From Amphiduros pacificus (taxonomy: Eukaryota > Annelida > Polychaeta > Phyllodocida > Hesionidae): a DNA stretch of 64,000 bases. Of this stretch, positions 1-28,332 are shown piece by piece. Under the pieces are notes generated by a model. It made no database searches and was not told where the DNA came from. It saw only the letters and a list, made by a program, of their open reading frames with translations. How positions within the stretch are numbered: the stretch's first letter is position 1; each line of letters opens with the position of its first letter. Position numbers and translations under genes: made by a program. The stretch lies in NCBI GenBank assembly GCA_949316495.1, contig OX439012.1, forward strand, positions 33,537,927-33,601,926, in the 5' to 3' direction.

Positions 1-182
1 GATCTGGTTTATTCTGGTTCTGGTTGGGTCTGGGTTGTTCACATACTCACATATAGGTGGCAGCACTGAAAGGCTCAACAGAGTGACCTAGGCAGTGGCT
101 TCAGATACATACATATATTACAGTAACGATTCCATATTTTGAACCACTTTTCTAATCATATTGTATATTTGGTATTCCATTA
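1..182. other. Intronic sequence left of transposon
   Basis: No gene or repeat is recognised here. The stretch presumably belongs to an intron of the guanylate cyclase gene, whose last exons lie downstream on the plus strand. Confidence 0.4.
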
Positions 183-189
183 GTAGTAT

Positions 190-1139
190 CTTGGAGTATA
201 ATGAATGGAGTTGTGACGCCATAAGATCAAAGGTACTATGTGCGTTACCGCCAAACCATTGTGTCTAATGACGCCATATGAGCCACAAACTTGAAGAATA
301 TGACGTTATTCAACATTGTGACAATTTTGACTGACAATAGACAGTATTTAGACCTAGACATATTGCAAGTGAAATTTTCTACTCTTTTCACTGATTATGG
401 AGATATAATTTATTTTCATGTACTCCAAATGTACACAATTCTACAACGTTTTAGAAACGTTCATGTCAGTGATTTCCGCATCATATGGCTATTTTATTAT
501 TAGCTCAGTACAAAGTATTGAATCTTCTGAAACGTTAGGCAAATCTGTCAACTATTACAACGTTCACACTTAGTTTACACTAGCAACGCATTCATTAGCA
601 GGCCTATACATCATTTTTTTACCTTGAAAAAAATCTTTCTTCTGATGTAATTTTCAAATCTGCCAATATATGCGTCCATTCCATTGACAGAGCATTTGCC
701 CAGCAAGGTGATTTCACATTGATGCAACATTTTCACCCCCAACAGTTTGATATTCCAACAAAAAAGTTTGATGTTTTTGTGAAAAACAATTTTTTTTTCA
801 CAAAAAAATCGATTTTGGGTTAAGGAAATATTGATAAACAGTTTTCTGAAGAGTATTATTTATACTGTGAAAATCTCACCCTTCTATATCCATAGACACT
901 TTTCACAGAGACTTTGTAGCTACTCTCCTTTGTACATGTCATCTTCAGATAGCCAAAAACCTATTCATTATGATATGATAATTTTTTTTATATTCTAAAC
1001 ATTTCAAATTAGCTCCCTTTATTGGCAATAACACACATTGCTTCAAAGAGAAACTATCCCATTGTTCCAAAAACAATGGGTTGCTATGGAGTCATGTGCA
1101 CAATCCACGACGTCACAACTCCATTCATTATACTCCAAG
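190..1139. mobile_element. Non-autonomous inverted-repeat DNA transposon, 950 bp
   Basis: The two ends are inverted copies of each other for about 29 bases (190-218 and 1111-1139), beginning CTTGGAGTATAATGAATGG. The element is flanked by a perfect 7-bp direct repeat, GTAGTAT, at 183-189 and 1140-1146, the expected target-site duplication. The interior has no credible coding frame and contains T-rich and A-rich runs, so it must have been moved by a transposase made elsewhere. Superfamily is not assigned: a 7-bp duplication is unusual and could be an 8-bp duplication with one change (hAT or P type). Confidence 0.75.
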
Positions 1140-1209
1140 GTAGTATGGACCGCTTGAGTAATATTTCCTTTTTATGAATCACTGTTGTTACATTTTCTTA
1201 CCGAAAACT

Positions 1210-3003
1210 GCTTTGGTTACCCTTCCATACCAAACACCACTTTGGTGGCCCTTACACACCAGAAACCACCTTGGTAACTCTTACACACCAGAAACCACCT
1301 TGGTAACTCTTACACACCCCACCTTGGTAACCCTTATACACCAGAAACCACCTTGGTAACACTTATATACCAGAAACCACCTTGGTAACCCTTATACACC
1401 AGAAACCACCTTGGTAACCCTTATATACCAGAAACCACTTTGGTAACCCTTATACACCAGAAACCACTTTGGTAACCCTTATATACCAAAAACCACCGTG
1501 GTAACCCTTACACACCAGAAACCACTTTGGTAACCCTTATACACCAGAAACCACTTTGGTGACCCTTATATACCAGAAACCACCTTGGTAACCCTTATAC
1601 ACCAGAGACCACTTTGGTGACCCTTATACACCAGAAACCACTTTGGTGACCCTTATATACCAGAAACCACTTTGGTGACCCTTATATACCAGAAACCACT
1701 TTGGTGACCCTTACACACCAGAAACCACCTTGGTAACCCTTATATACCAGAAACCACTTTGGTAACCCTTATATACCAGAAACCACCGTGGTAACCCTTA
1801 TATACCAGAAACCACTTTGGTAACCCTTATACACCAGAAACCACCTTGGTAACCCTTATATACCAGAAACCACCTTGGTAACCCTTATACACCAGAAACC
1901 ACTTTGGTAACCCTTATACACCAGAAACCACTTTGGTGACCCTTATATACCAGAAACCACCTTGGTAACCCTTATACACCAGAAACCACTTTGGTGGCCC
2001 TTATATACCAGAAACCACTTTGGTGACCCTTATATACCAGAAACCACTTTGGTGACCCTTACACACCAGAAAAACCTTGGTAAACCTTATATACCAGAAA
2101 CCACTTTGGTAACCCTTATACACCAGAAACCACCTTGGTAACCCTTATATACCAGAAACCACCTTGGTAACCCTTATACACCAGAAACCACTTTGGTGAC
2201 CCTTATATACCAGAAACCACTTTGGTGACCCTTATATACCAGAAACCACCTTGGTAACCCTTATATACCAGAAACCACTTTGGTGACCCTTATATACCAG
2301 AAACCACCGTGGTAACCCTTATACACCAGAGACCACTTTGGTGACCCTTATATACCAGAAACCACTTTGGTAACCCTTATATACCAGAAACCACTTTGGT
2401 AACCCTTATATACCAGAAACCACTTTGGTAACCCTTATACACCAGAAACCACTTTGGTAACCCTTATATACCAGAAACCACTTTGGTAACCCTTATACAC
2501 CAGAGACCACTTTGGTGACCCTTATATACCAGAAACCACTTTGGTAACCCTTATATACCATAAACCACTTTGGTAACCCTTATACACCAGAAACCACTTT
2601 GGTAACCCTTATATACCAGAAACCACCGTGGTAACCCTTATATACCAGAAACCACTTTGGTAACCCTTATACACCAGAAACCACCTTGGTAACCCTTATA
2701 CACCAGAAACCACCTTGGTAACCCTTATACACCAGAAACCACTTTGGTGACCCTTATATACCAGAAACCACTTTGGTGACCCTTATATACCAGAAACCAC
2801 TTTGGTGACCCTTATACACCAGAAACCACTTTGGTAAACCTTCATACCAGAAACCACTTTGGTAACCCTTATATACCAGAAACCACTTTGGTGACCCTTA
2901 TACACAAGAAACCACTTTGGTGACCCTTATACACCAGTAGCCACTTTGGTGACCCTTACACGCCAGAAACCACTTTGGTAACCCTTAGATACCAGAAACC
3001 ATA
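1210..3003. repeat. 29-bp minisatellite, about 62 copies
   Basis: A near-perfect tandem array whose unit contains CCAGAAACCACTTTGGTAAC followed by CCTTATATA or CCTTATACA. Successive CTTGGTAACCC words fall exactly 29 bases apart. Variants alternate between TTTGGTGACC, TTTGGTAACC and CTTGGTAACC, and edge copies are degenerate. It lies in the guanylate cyclase intron that precedes the penultimate exon. The open frames across it are repeat artefacts. Confidence 0.95.
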
Positions 3004-3207
3004 TAGAAACCCTTCTGTGGATTGCACTATTCTGGTAACCCTCCTGTTGTATGAACCACTTTGATAACCCTCCACATTTCCAAGATTGGGATCAAAATCA
3101 TGCATTGATGAGGAGACTAAAATTGTTTCTTAATTTATAATAAGTGTTCTCTGCTGATTTGAACTTGAAACATAAACCCACCATAATAAGTGTATTATTT
3201 TTTCCAG

Positions 3208-3299
3208 CACAAAAAATCCATATCACAAAAAGCACATTCGATGCTCTACTACAGATCAAGGGTTACAGGATGAAGGAAAGAGGAACTCTAGAAATCAAG
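3208..3299 (+). CDS. Membrane guanylate cyclase, penultimate coding exon
   Basis: This exon encodes the end of the class III guanylyl cyclase catalytic domain, which turns GTP into cyclic GMP. After a polypyrimidine tract and acceptor TTTTTTCCAG it reads, from phase 1, QKIHITKSTFDALLQIKGYR and then MKERGTLEIK. It ends at an AAG|GTACAT donor. The IHIT motif followed by ERGTLEIKGKG across the next junction is typical of receptor guanylyl cyclases. The exon joins the next one in frame. The extracellular, transmembrane, kinase-homology and most catalytic exons are not visible and should lie to the left of the window. Confidence 0.88.
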
Positions 3300-3337
3300 G
3301 TACATTTATCAATATATATATATATAAACTTTATAAT

Positions 3338-3436
3338 CGTCCAATGGGTATTGTTGCCCTGAGAGGGTATTGTTGTTCTACTGAGATCATTGTCCTGAGA
3401 GGGTATTATTGTCTAATGGGCATTATTGTCCCAAGA
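3338..3436. repeat. Degenerate tandem repeat in cyclase intron, left half
   Basis: Imperfect copies of a unit around GGGTATTGTTGCCCTGAGAG. The same motif resumes at 3716-3800, on the other side of a SINE, so the SINE inserted into a pre-existing short repeat. Confidence 0.6.
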
Positions 3437-3714
3437 GGTCACGGGTCGTGGCACAGTTGGTTAGAGAGCCAGCTTAGTTCCTCTGCGGTGATCCAAAGGT
3501 CGTGGGTTCAATACCCGGCCGTGGCAAGCGCTGAGGCCCATACCAAAGGGTTAACGTGTTGTCCTTGTAAAATCTGTGACCGGGTGGATTGTCATGTCAA
3601 AGATCTGCGACATGACAATTCAGTGAAGCAGCACTACATCTGCTACAAATGGGTCTCATCACAAAAGGACTGACATATTGTTGAAAGTGAAATAAAAGAC
3701 AAACAATCACATTA
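3436..3714 (+). mobile_element. tRNA-derived SINE, near full length
   Basis: The head resembles a tRNA gene with RNA polymerase III control boxes: an A-box-like GTGGCACAGTTGGTTAG near 3449 and a B-box-like GGTTCAATACCC near 3506. A tRNA-unrelated body follows, shared with copies at 31766-32055, 29818-29978 and 24165-24260. The tail reads TAAAAGACAAACAATC. A possible 5-bp target duplication CCAAG flanks it (3431-3435 and 3715-3719), though five bases could be chance. It sits in the last intron of the guanylate cyclase gene. Confidence 0.85.
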
Positions 3715-3715
3715 C

Positions 3716-3800
3716 CAAGTGGGTATTGTTGCCCTTGAGTGGATGTCATTGTCCTGAGTGGATATTATAAAGACAGGACAATATTGTCCTGAGTGGAAAC
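3716..3800. repeat. Degenerate tandem repeat in cyclase intron, right half
   Basis: Continuation of the GGGTATTGTTGCCCT-type repeat interrupted by the SINE. It includes the inverted pair AGGACAATA and TATTGTCCT around 3775-3795. Confidence 0.5.
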
Positions 3801-3974
3801 GTATGAGCATGACTTAATGTAAAAAGGCAAGGTACACATGAGACCACAAAAATAAAATGCAAGTAAAAGAATAATAACAAATTGATTAGTCAGACCATTT
3901 ATATATTTAAATCATGTTGAAATATTTTGTTTGTTGGTTACTTTATAATAGACTTCTCATTTGCATATTTATAG

Positions 3975-4175
3975 GGAAAAGGGAAAATGTTCACATACTG
4001 GCTACTTGGCCGAGAGGTGGCGCCACCTCCGCCGGAAACGACATCGTCCGTATCCAACAAGAAGGAGTCGGCGGGTTTTAATATTTATCAAGATATGGAG
4101 AAGAAACTCAAACGTGTGAACAAATCGGACAGGGATTGTCAAGTTACTGGCAGTATGGAAGGCTTCGAGCCATGA
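3975..4175 (+). CDS. Membrane guanylate cyclase, last coding exon
   Basis: This exon follows an acceptor TTTATAG and continues the reading frame of 3208-3299. It starts GKGKMFTYWLLGRE, the conserved end of the cyclase domain (the family consensus is GKG.M.TYWL.G), then runs into a variable cytoplasmic tail of about 50 residues, PPPP then ETTSSVSNKKES and a basic EKKLKRVNK stretch, ending at TGA. The gene is convergent with the WSC-domain gene, whose stop lies 2.4 kb away on the other strand. The particular cyclase paralogue cannot be named from the tail alone. Confidence 0.92.
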   Translation, partial: GKGKMFTYWLLGREVAPPPPETTSSVSNKKESAGFNIYQDMEKKLKRVNKSDRDCQVTGSMEGFEP

Positions 4176-4309
4176 TGTTGGCTTAGATATATGATCTAAA
4201 CTAATATGAATGAAAGTAACAATTATACTGGGAATGTTAATAGAGAAAGTAAAGGGGAAATAGAGTGTGTTGTGATATTTGCATTTGCCATGAAAAGTTT
4301 ATGAAGATC

Positions 4310-4315
4310 AATAAA
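4310..4315 (+). promoter_or_regulatory. Candidate polyadenylation signal of guanylate cyclase
   Basis: A canonical AATAAA lies 135 bases after the cyclase stop codon on the plus strand. Others occur downstream near 4360 and 4383, so the exact site is uncertain. Confidence 0.45.
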
Positions 4316-4379
4316 GTAATGTGTGATATACTAAGTTAAACATCTCTTAATACCAAGAAATAAAACTATGTGTCACACA

Positions 4380-4800
4380 GAATAAAGGGAAATGTCACAT
4401 AAAATAAAGGGATGTATCAAACAAAAGAAAGGGATATATAGATATGAGTAAAGTCACATGTTCCACAGAGTGTGGCGATATGTCACACACTTAGAGGGTA
4501 GTACACTAAACAGAAATTTGTAATATGTCACAAATTGTAAAGAGATACATTATATAGTTTACAGTTATATGTCACATAGAGTAGTGATATGTCAGGCAGA
4601 GTGGTAATGTGTCACATAGAGTAGTGATATGTCAGACAGAGTGGTAATGTGTCACACAGAGCAGTAAAGTGTCACACAGAGCAGTAAAGTGTCACACAGA
4701 ATAGTGATATGTCAGAGTGGTAGTGTGTCACACAGAGTGTTAATGTGTCACACAGATCAGAAATGTGTCACACAGATCAGAAATGTGTCACATAGAACCT
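4380..4800. repeat. Degenerate 20-30-bp tandem repeat
   Basis: Repeated words ATGTGTCACACAGA, AGTGTCACACAGAGCAGTAA and GATATGTCAGACAGAGTGGT occur at irregular 20-30-base spacing, becoming most regular at 4560-4790. It lies between the two convergent genes. No coding content is seen. Confidence 0.7.
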
Positions 4801-5357
4801 TAATTCAGAATTTGCATTTTGCCTGTTTGTTTCAGTTCAGCTATAAACTAGTTCATGACAAAATATATTTGGATAGTGCATGGTGGAAAGATATATAATG
4901 TATGACGTTTTATCTCAGAATGAGAGCGAATAATCATCTCAGATTAAACTTGTAACAAGTTGTTTTACATCACTTAGTTCATCGTATCAGTCCCACAGAT
5001 GTTAGCTTCACACCAGTGTAATAAAATGAGAACGAAACCCCGGGCCAGCTCGTACATCAAAATATAGATAAGATTCTGTCTTTGATTAATGTGAAACAAG
5101 ATAATAGTGAAAAAATTGTATGTGTTTGATGCTCTAATAAATATAAGCAAAATAATAGTGAAAGGTTTTCATGTTTTTGATTGTTTGATGCTCCATCAAA
5201 TAAAGAAATTGGCAATACGTGATTTAGAATGCAATATTTTTTTCTCAAATAAGTGAATATATCTGACTTTGGAGGTAAAATATTGGGGTAACGAACAGTC
5301 GTGAGGGATTAAAAAATTGAATTAAAAAACGGAAGGATTTGTATGTTTTGTACCTGA
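4801..5357. other. Intergenic, nothing recognised
   Basis: AT-rich sequence between the cyclase 3' end and a small TTAA-flanked element. Only short, unconvincing frames are present. Confidence 0.4.
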
Positions 5358-5361
5358 TTAA

Positions 5362-5612
5362 GGCTGTACACGATTGGCACCCGCCGTCTAGCGGGCAGCG
5401 AGAGTGGCAGATCGCCGGATCCTCCATTTTGTCCCGCCAAATTCGCCGAGGGTATTCAGAATGTCTTATGAATGTCTTATGTCCCGCCAAATTCGACGAG
5501 GGTTTTCAGAATGTCTTATGCGTCCGCCGCCTTCCGCCACCGGCACCCGCCGGCTCAATCGTGGAGAAACGGGATAACCCGGGCTAACTTGCCGGACCCA
5601 ATCGTGTACAGC
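5362..5612. mobile_element. TTAA-flanked MITE, about 250 bp
   Basis: Perfect 15-bp inverted repeats GCTGTACACGATTGG (5363-5377) and CCAATCGTGTACAGC (5598-5612) are bounded by TTAA on both sides (5358-5361 and 5613-5616). TTAA target duplication is typical of piggyBac and Kolobok transposons. The interior is GC-rich, unlike its surroundings, with several CACCCGCC-type words and a direct duplication of about 45 bases around GTCCCGCCAAATTCG (5430 and 5481). It encodes no transposase. Confidence 0.75.
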
Positions 5613-5616
5613 TTAA

Positions 5617-5675
5617 GTTTGATTTGATTTGATATGTTGGCCCTTCCACTTTTGTCTCGTGGGCACTCAGAGCCA
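5617..5675 (-). mobile_element. Short SINE 3' end with (CAAAT)n tail
   Basis: On the minus strand this reads GAGTGCCC, GAGACAAAAGTGG and GGCCAACATATCAAATC. Related copies occur at 9005-9064, 59600-59652 and, more decayed, 8338-8425. All end in a CAAAT-type tail, so they look like 5'-truncated ends of one dispersed element. Confidence 0.55.
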
Positions 5676-5727
5676 TGTAAAAACACGGAAAGAAAGATTG
5701 TCGAAAGTTGGTCGATTATTCCAAACT

Positions 5728-6082
5728 CTCAAACGCCTTACACGTTTATGTTTATGCTATAACCGTCTCAAACGCCTTACACGTTTATGTTTATGCTATA
5801 ACCATCTCAAACGCCTTACACGTTTATGTTTATGCTATAACCATCTCAAACGCCTTACACGTTTATGTTTATGCTATAACCGTCTCAAACGCCTTACACG
5901 TTTATGTTTATGCTATAACCGTCTCAAACGCCTTACACGTTTATGTTTATGCTATAACCGTCTCAAACGCCTTACACGTTTATGTTTATGCTATAACCGT
6001 CTCAAACGCCTTACACGTTTATGTCTCAAACGCCTTACACGTTTATGTTTATGCTATAACCGTCTCAAACGCCTTACAGGTT
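5728..6082. repeat. 39-bp minisatellite, about 9 copies
   Basis: Units begin CTCAAACGCCTTACACGTTT and continue ATGTTTATGCTATAACCGT, 39 bases in total. One unit near 6010 is shortened to 24 bases. Because 39 is a multiple of three, several frames stay open across the array and produce spurious repetitive peptides. It lies in the intergenic space between the convergent genes. Confidence 0.93.
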
Positions 6083-6523
6083 TATGATAAAGGAACATTT
6101 GGAGATAATAGAATCATGTAAAATAAAATGCAAGGACATTTGTATGTGATAACATGTAGTTAAAGGTAGATTCCGGCATGTTGTTGGATAAAACATTGAT
6201 TCTATAAAGAGTTAAGAGCTGTTGATGGATAAAAATTGAGATTCCAAGGAAGGCTCAGGGATGTTGGTGGATAAACACAGATTCTAAGCTAGACACTGAG
6301 AAAGGTTCAGAGTTCATTGTGGATAAGTAAACATTATGAAATTTGAATAATGTGAATTATTTTACTTTCCACGTTTAACATCATTAAGTTATATTGGAGT
6401 GCTAAATAATTGGAATATAATTGGTATAAAATAAATGAACAAATAAAATGATTTGAACATACTCATAACTTCAGATAATTATTGGTTCAATACAACATCA
6501 GCATCATTAAAATCACCATACTA
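6083..6523. other. Intergenic, degenerate short repeats
   Basis: A loose repeat of GTTGTTGGATAAAACATTGATTCT-like words occurs at 6170-6330. Otherwise nothing is recognised before the 3' end of the WSC gene. Confidence 0.4.
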
Positions 6524-6529
6524 TTTATT
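6524..6529 (-). promoter_or_regulatory. Candidate polyadenylation signal of WSC-domain gene
   Basis: TTTATT on the plus strand is AATAAA on the minus strand, 43 bases after the stop codon of the WSC-domain gene. Confidence 0.55.
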
Positions 6530-6571
6530 CATAATAAACCAAACATTTTTTTTTCTGCATGAAAGAATAAG

Positions 6572-24824
<18,253 letters not shown>

Positions 24825-24871
24825 GTCTTCAATGGGAAAATATTGTGTTCTTCAGAAGTGAAAGATTTCTG

Positions 24872-24878
24872 TTTTATA
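24872..24878 (-). promoter_or_regulatory. Candidate TATA box of WSC-domain gene
   Basis: TATAAAA on the minus strand, 48 bases upstream of the ATG, which would place transcription start near 24846 with a leader of about 20 bases. It rests on motif and position only. Confidence 0.4.
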
Positions 24879-24884
24879 TGAAAT

Positions 24885-25250
24885 GAGCCCAAACAAGGTA
24901 TATCTATAATTGTGTTAGGTTATATATTGGTTACTGTGTATATCTCTCATATAAAGTATCGTTCATATTTAAAGATATACAATACCTTGTTTGATTCACA
25001 TCACTTATCATCCAATGTCTTCCAACAGATGAGTCATTTCCCACTGATAAATGTATATCTATGGTTTCTTGCAAATTAATGACTGATATGATATAAACAA
25101 TAAGGTCCTAGATATTATGATTGCATTTGTTAATGTGTTGCATACAGTCTATTGTTTAGTTCGGTTTGTACTAGTTTTATTTTTCTATGCTAGGTTTTCC
25201 TTCATTAGGAAAATTAGATACAGGGTTATAAGATTTGGAAAAGCAGTCAC
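24885..25250. other. Upstream of WSC-domain gene, nothing recognised
   Basis: AT-rich sequence that would contain the promoter region. No coding frame or repeat stands out. Confidence 0.4.
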
Positions 25251-25254
25251 TTTT

Positions 25255-25440
25255 TTAATAGGTGATCACTTACCAAAAGGGTGATCAACATAAACGATAT
25301 GGTGATCACTATCAGATAGATTTTGATCACTATTTTAAATTGTGATTACTGACTGAAAGAAATTAATCACTATTTTGAATTGTGATTACGGTCTGAAAGG
25401 TTTTGATCACTATTTTAAAGTGTGATCAATGACGGGTTAT
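25255..25440. repeat. Degenerate GTGATCACT-type repeats
   Basis: TGATCACTATTTTAAATTGT and close variants recur about every 55 bases at 25313, 25368 and 25404, with isolated GGTGATCAC words before. It is palindrome-rich (TGATCA). Confidence 0.6.
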
Positions 25441-25523
25441 TAATAGCATCAAAGTTTACCAAAAGGTAAGGGCATTGCTTGTAATTCTTATATCTTTGCC
25501 CAGGGATTTGATTACTTATTACA

Positions 25524-26161
25524 TACAAATATATAAAAAAACATGAACATGATCAGAGAGGAAGGGTGACGAGATCTGAAAAACATTATGTGTGAGGTAT
25601 GGGCTGCAATCATATTTGGCACTGATAAGAAAGAGTATGCGATCTCGCTGTTGCGTCACCACGTTGCCCTCTGGTGGAATCTGTTGACACTAGAGCAGTG
25701 TCCACCTATATTGCAATTTTGTGTGATGGTTTGAGCATTATGCATATTTCAAAGGGGCCTACATAGGTGAAATGGAGACATTATTTAGCCAGCTCCACGA
25801 GTGTGAAAACCAGTTCAGTGAGAGATAGCTGCAAAAGTGAGAGATAGCTGCACAAGGTAGAGATTGCTGCACACGTTAGAAATAGCTGCATAAGTGAGAG
25901 ATGGATACAACAGTAAGAGACAGCTGCCTAAGTGAAAGATATCTGCATAAATGAGAGATAGCTGCAAGAGTGAGAGATTGCACCCCTTCTCAGCCGAAAT
26001 TGCTGAAAGAGATAGCTGCATAAATGAGAGATAGATGCAGTGAGACACGAGAAATAGCTGCACAAAATGAGAGATAGTTACAACAGTGAGAGACAACTTC
26101 TATAAGTGAGAAATGGCTGCCAAAGTGAGAGATTGCACCCATTCTCAGCCGAGGGCATTTG
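25524..26161. mobile_element. Minisatellite-bearing element, copy 2
   Basis: It has the same core as copy 1 (GATCAGAGAGGAAGGGTGAC, then GATCTCGCTGTTGCGTCACC), a short GAGAGATAGCTGCA array at 25815-26130 and the end TCTCAGCCGAGGGCATTTGT. TTACA flanks it at 25519-25523 and 26162-26166. The right TTACA is also the left flank of copy 3, so two copies sit head to tail. Confidence 0.65.
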
Positions 26162-26447
26162 TTACATACATACATAAAAAGGCATGAACGTGATCAGAGA
26201 GGAAGGGTGACGAGATTTGAAAAAAAAAGTTGCTGTGTGAGGTATGGGCTGCAATAAAATTCACCACTGATAAGAGCGTGCGATCTCGCTGTTGCGTTTT
26301 TACGTTGTCCTCTGGTGGACGCTAAACTAGTCCCCACTTCACTTTTATTTTGCAAGTTTATGCGATGTCTTGAGCAATATGTATATGAGGTAAAGAGTAG
26401 TTTTCACTTTTTTGGTCAAAATTATGTTAGATGTGAAATATTATAAC

Positions 26448-26600
26448 AAAACATACCGAGTCGGGAAGCTGGGTGAGCGGATTCAGTGAGTTGGTGATTG
26501 CGGAAGGATACCCTGAGCCGAAGGCGAAGGGTATCCGTCCGCCATCACCAACGAACTGAATCCGCTCACACAGCTGACCCGACGAGGCATGTTTTGTTTT
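26448..26600. repeat. Long imperfect hairpin, arms about 70 bp
   Basis: ACAAAACATACCGAGTCGGG opens and CCGACGAGGCATGTTTTGT closes an inverted repeat. GAGCGGATTCAGTGAGTTGG pairs with CCAACGAACTGAATCCGCTC, and AGGATACCCT with AGGGTATCC around a short GAGCCGAAGGCGA loop. It sits at the left edge of the sequence inserted in copy 3, so it may be one foldback end of that insertion. Confidence 0.75.
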
Positions 26601-26740
26601 TATACCTCAGACAACTACTGTATTTTTAAAAAATGATACATGAAACAAGATATTTATCGTTAAAAACATTTGTAAACAAAGCGCACCTCATTAGACCCCG
26701 TCACGTGACCCGAAAATGGCGCGTACAGCCATAGACTGGT

Positions 26741-27871
26741 GGGGCCCCCATAGGGGGGGTATGAAAAACCCAATAATCCCCCTTTTTTTACCTAAAAATC
26801 CAAAAACCTTATCTTTTGTAGCCAAAAATCCTTAAATATTTTTCCCCTCAAATCTAAAAATCCAAAAGTATAAAACAAAAAATCCTAAAATATGTTTACA
26901 TTTAGTACAAATTTATTTGGCAATGAATTACATAACATGCATGATATAACATGATATTTAGTGTTTCACACAGGTCATGCCACATTACAAAATGTACTTG
27001 CAGAGTCCACTTGAGCCCACAGAGTTTGAAATTAACAGTAATCTCACTGTTATAGTGATACGGAGACACCCAATCCTTTTGAACATATTCAAAATTAGTA
27101 AAAAAAGTAATCTGTGTCTTTCCTTTTTTTTGAAACTCTTCTAGGCCTAGTGGCCCTTGTGTCACTAGTAAATGACAACTGAGATAATTCCTCACTAATT
27201 AACTCTTGCTGCTCATTGGGTGTCTCCGTATCACCCTGATCCTTTATCAGGTCCTCCAAAAGATTGATCAAAACCTCCTCATTCAGAACAATTATAACAT
27301 CCTTTGGAACATATTCATAGTTAGTATCATCTAAAACAGTGATGACATTTTCTCTATCTATGACACATTGTTTTTGATTTGAGAACTCTGTGGGCTCAAG
27401 TGGGCTCTGCAAGTAGATTTCCCCTTTACATTTTCCCTTCTCAAGCATATCTTGCCTCAGTTTACATATATGCACATGTTAGATTGTGTTAATAACTACA
27501 ACAGAACCTTTTTTGACATAGACACTTCTCCCTTGTGAGGGCTCCAACACACTCTGGCCACCAGTTGATGATTCAAAATCAACTGGTATTGGTATGACTC
27601 TGTCACTCACATAAACATTGAGTGGCAAGGTACCAGGCTTATCCTTTGTGCTTAAATTCCTAACAGTATTTTGACGTACACTTTGTCCAAATTTTTCACG
27701 CCACATAGATAAATCTCCTAAATCCTAAAATCCAATTATCTTATTAAAAATCCATTAATCCTAAACACTTTCCTCAAAATCCAAAAATCCCAGATATTTC
27801 ACCCCAAAAATCCAATAATCCCTCTTTTTTAGGCCAAAAATCCAATAATCCTAAAACCCTATGGGGGCCCC
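26741..27871. mobile_element. DNA transposon with GGGGCCCCCATAGGG ends, 1131 bp
   Basis: Perfect 15-bp inverted ends GGGGCCCCCATAGGG are flanked by a 6-bp direct repeat ACTGGT (26735-26740 and 27872-27877). Just inside both ends are many CCAATAATCC and AAAAATCC words in opposite orientation. The middle (26902-27706, minus strand) holds open frames that look like remains of a protein rather than noise. No superfamily is assigned. Confidence 0.75.
26902..27706 (-). pseudogene. Unidentified coding remnant within DNA transposon
   Basis: Three neighbouring minus-strand frames (27479-27706, 27095-27475, 26902-27195) have protein-like composition, for example TLPLNVYVSDRVIPIPVDFE, LEPTEFSNQKQCVIDRENVI and TRATRPRRVSKKRKDTDYF. 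They are not in one frame and include no catalytic motif I recognise. EYVPKD and LEPTEF occur in slightly changed form in two of them, so part of the sequence may be duplicated. It could be a worn accessory or transposase C-terminal segment, or a captured host fragment. Confidence 0.4.
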
Positions 27872-28332
27872 ACTGGTTGCCGCCATCTGTGTATATACAC
27901 AATGTTCTTGACACTCGATGGGGGACCAGTCTAAAGATGGCCGACGCAAAATAGTTCCAACTAATCAATACGTTACAAATAATCGGCATGCTCGTATTCA
28001 TTCGAAATCGCATCAATACGCGCATCACTGAGGTATAATATGCCTATATTTCTGTATTAGAGCTTTGTTTTCAACCATCGGTAAATTGACCTAATTATTG
28101 ACCTAATTATTGAGGCCCTGCTAGGTTTTGTACAAAGGGGTCTATATGGGTGAAATGCAGATATTTCTATAGCTGCACAAATGAGAAATACCAAGTGATA
28201 GACTGCTACAACAGCAAGAGATAGCTGCATAAATAAAAGATAGCTGCATAAATAAGAGATAGCTGCATAAATAAGAGATAGCTGCATAAATAAGAGATAG
28301 CTGCATAAATTTCCCAGCCGAAGGCACTTGTA

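Larger units (their letters stand above)
26603..28035. mobile_element. Possible TA-flanked inverted-repeat element hosting another
   Basis: TACCTCAG (26603-26610) and CTGAGGTA (28028-28035) are inverted and flanked by TA. Both ends continue outward into GGCAT-type words (26585 and, inverted, 28040). The ends are short, so the boundaries are tentative. The inner 26741-27871 element clearly inserted into it. Confidence 0.4.
26167..28332. mobile_element. Minisatellite-bearing element, copy 3, interrupted
   Basis: The left core (26167-about 26442) and right part (about 28045-28332, with five or six GAGATAGCTGCATAAAT units and the end CCCAGCCGAAGGCACTTGT) are split by about 1.6 kb of inserted elements. 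The break falls between TTAGATGTGA and TTTCTGTATTAGAGC, which are only about 25 bases apart in copy 1. Confidence 0.65.

Noticed and set aside
3437-3530. A functional tRNA gene
   Set aside because: A and B boxes are present, but the cloverleaf is not kept, and the same head continues into a dispersed SINE body.
5629-6121. Two overlapping repetitive frames on the plus strand
   Set aside because: Product of a 39-bp minisatellite between genes.
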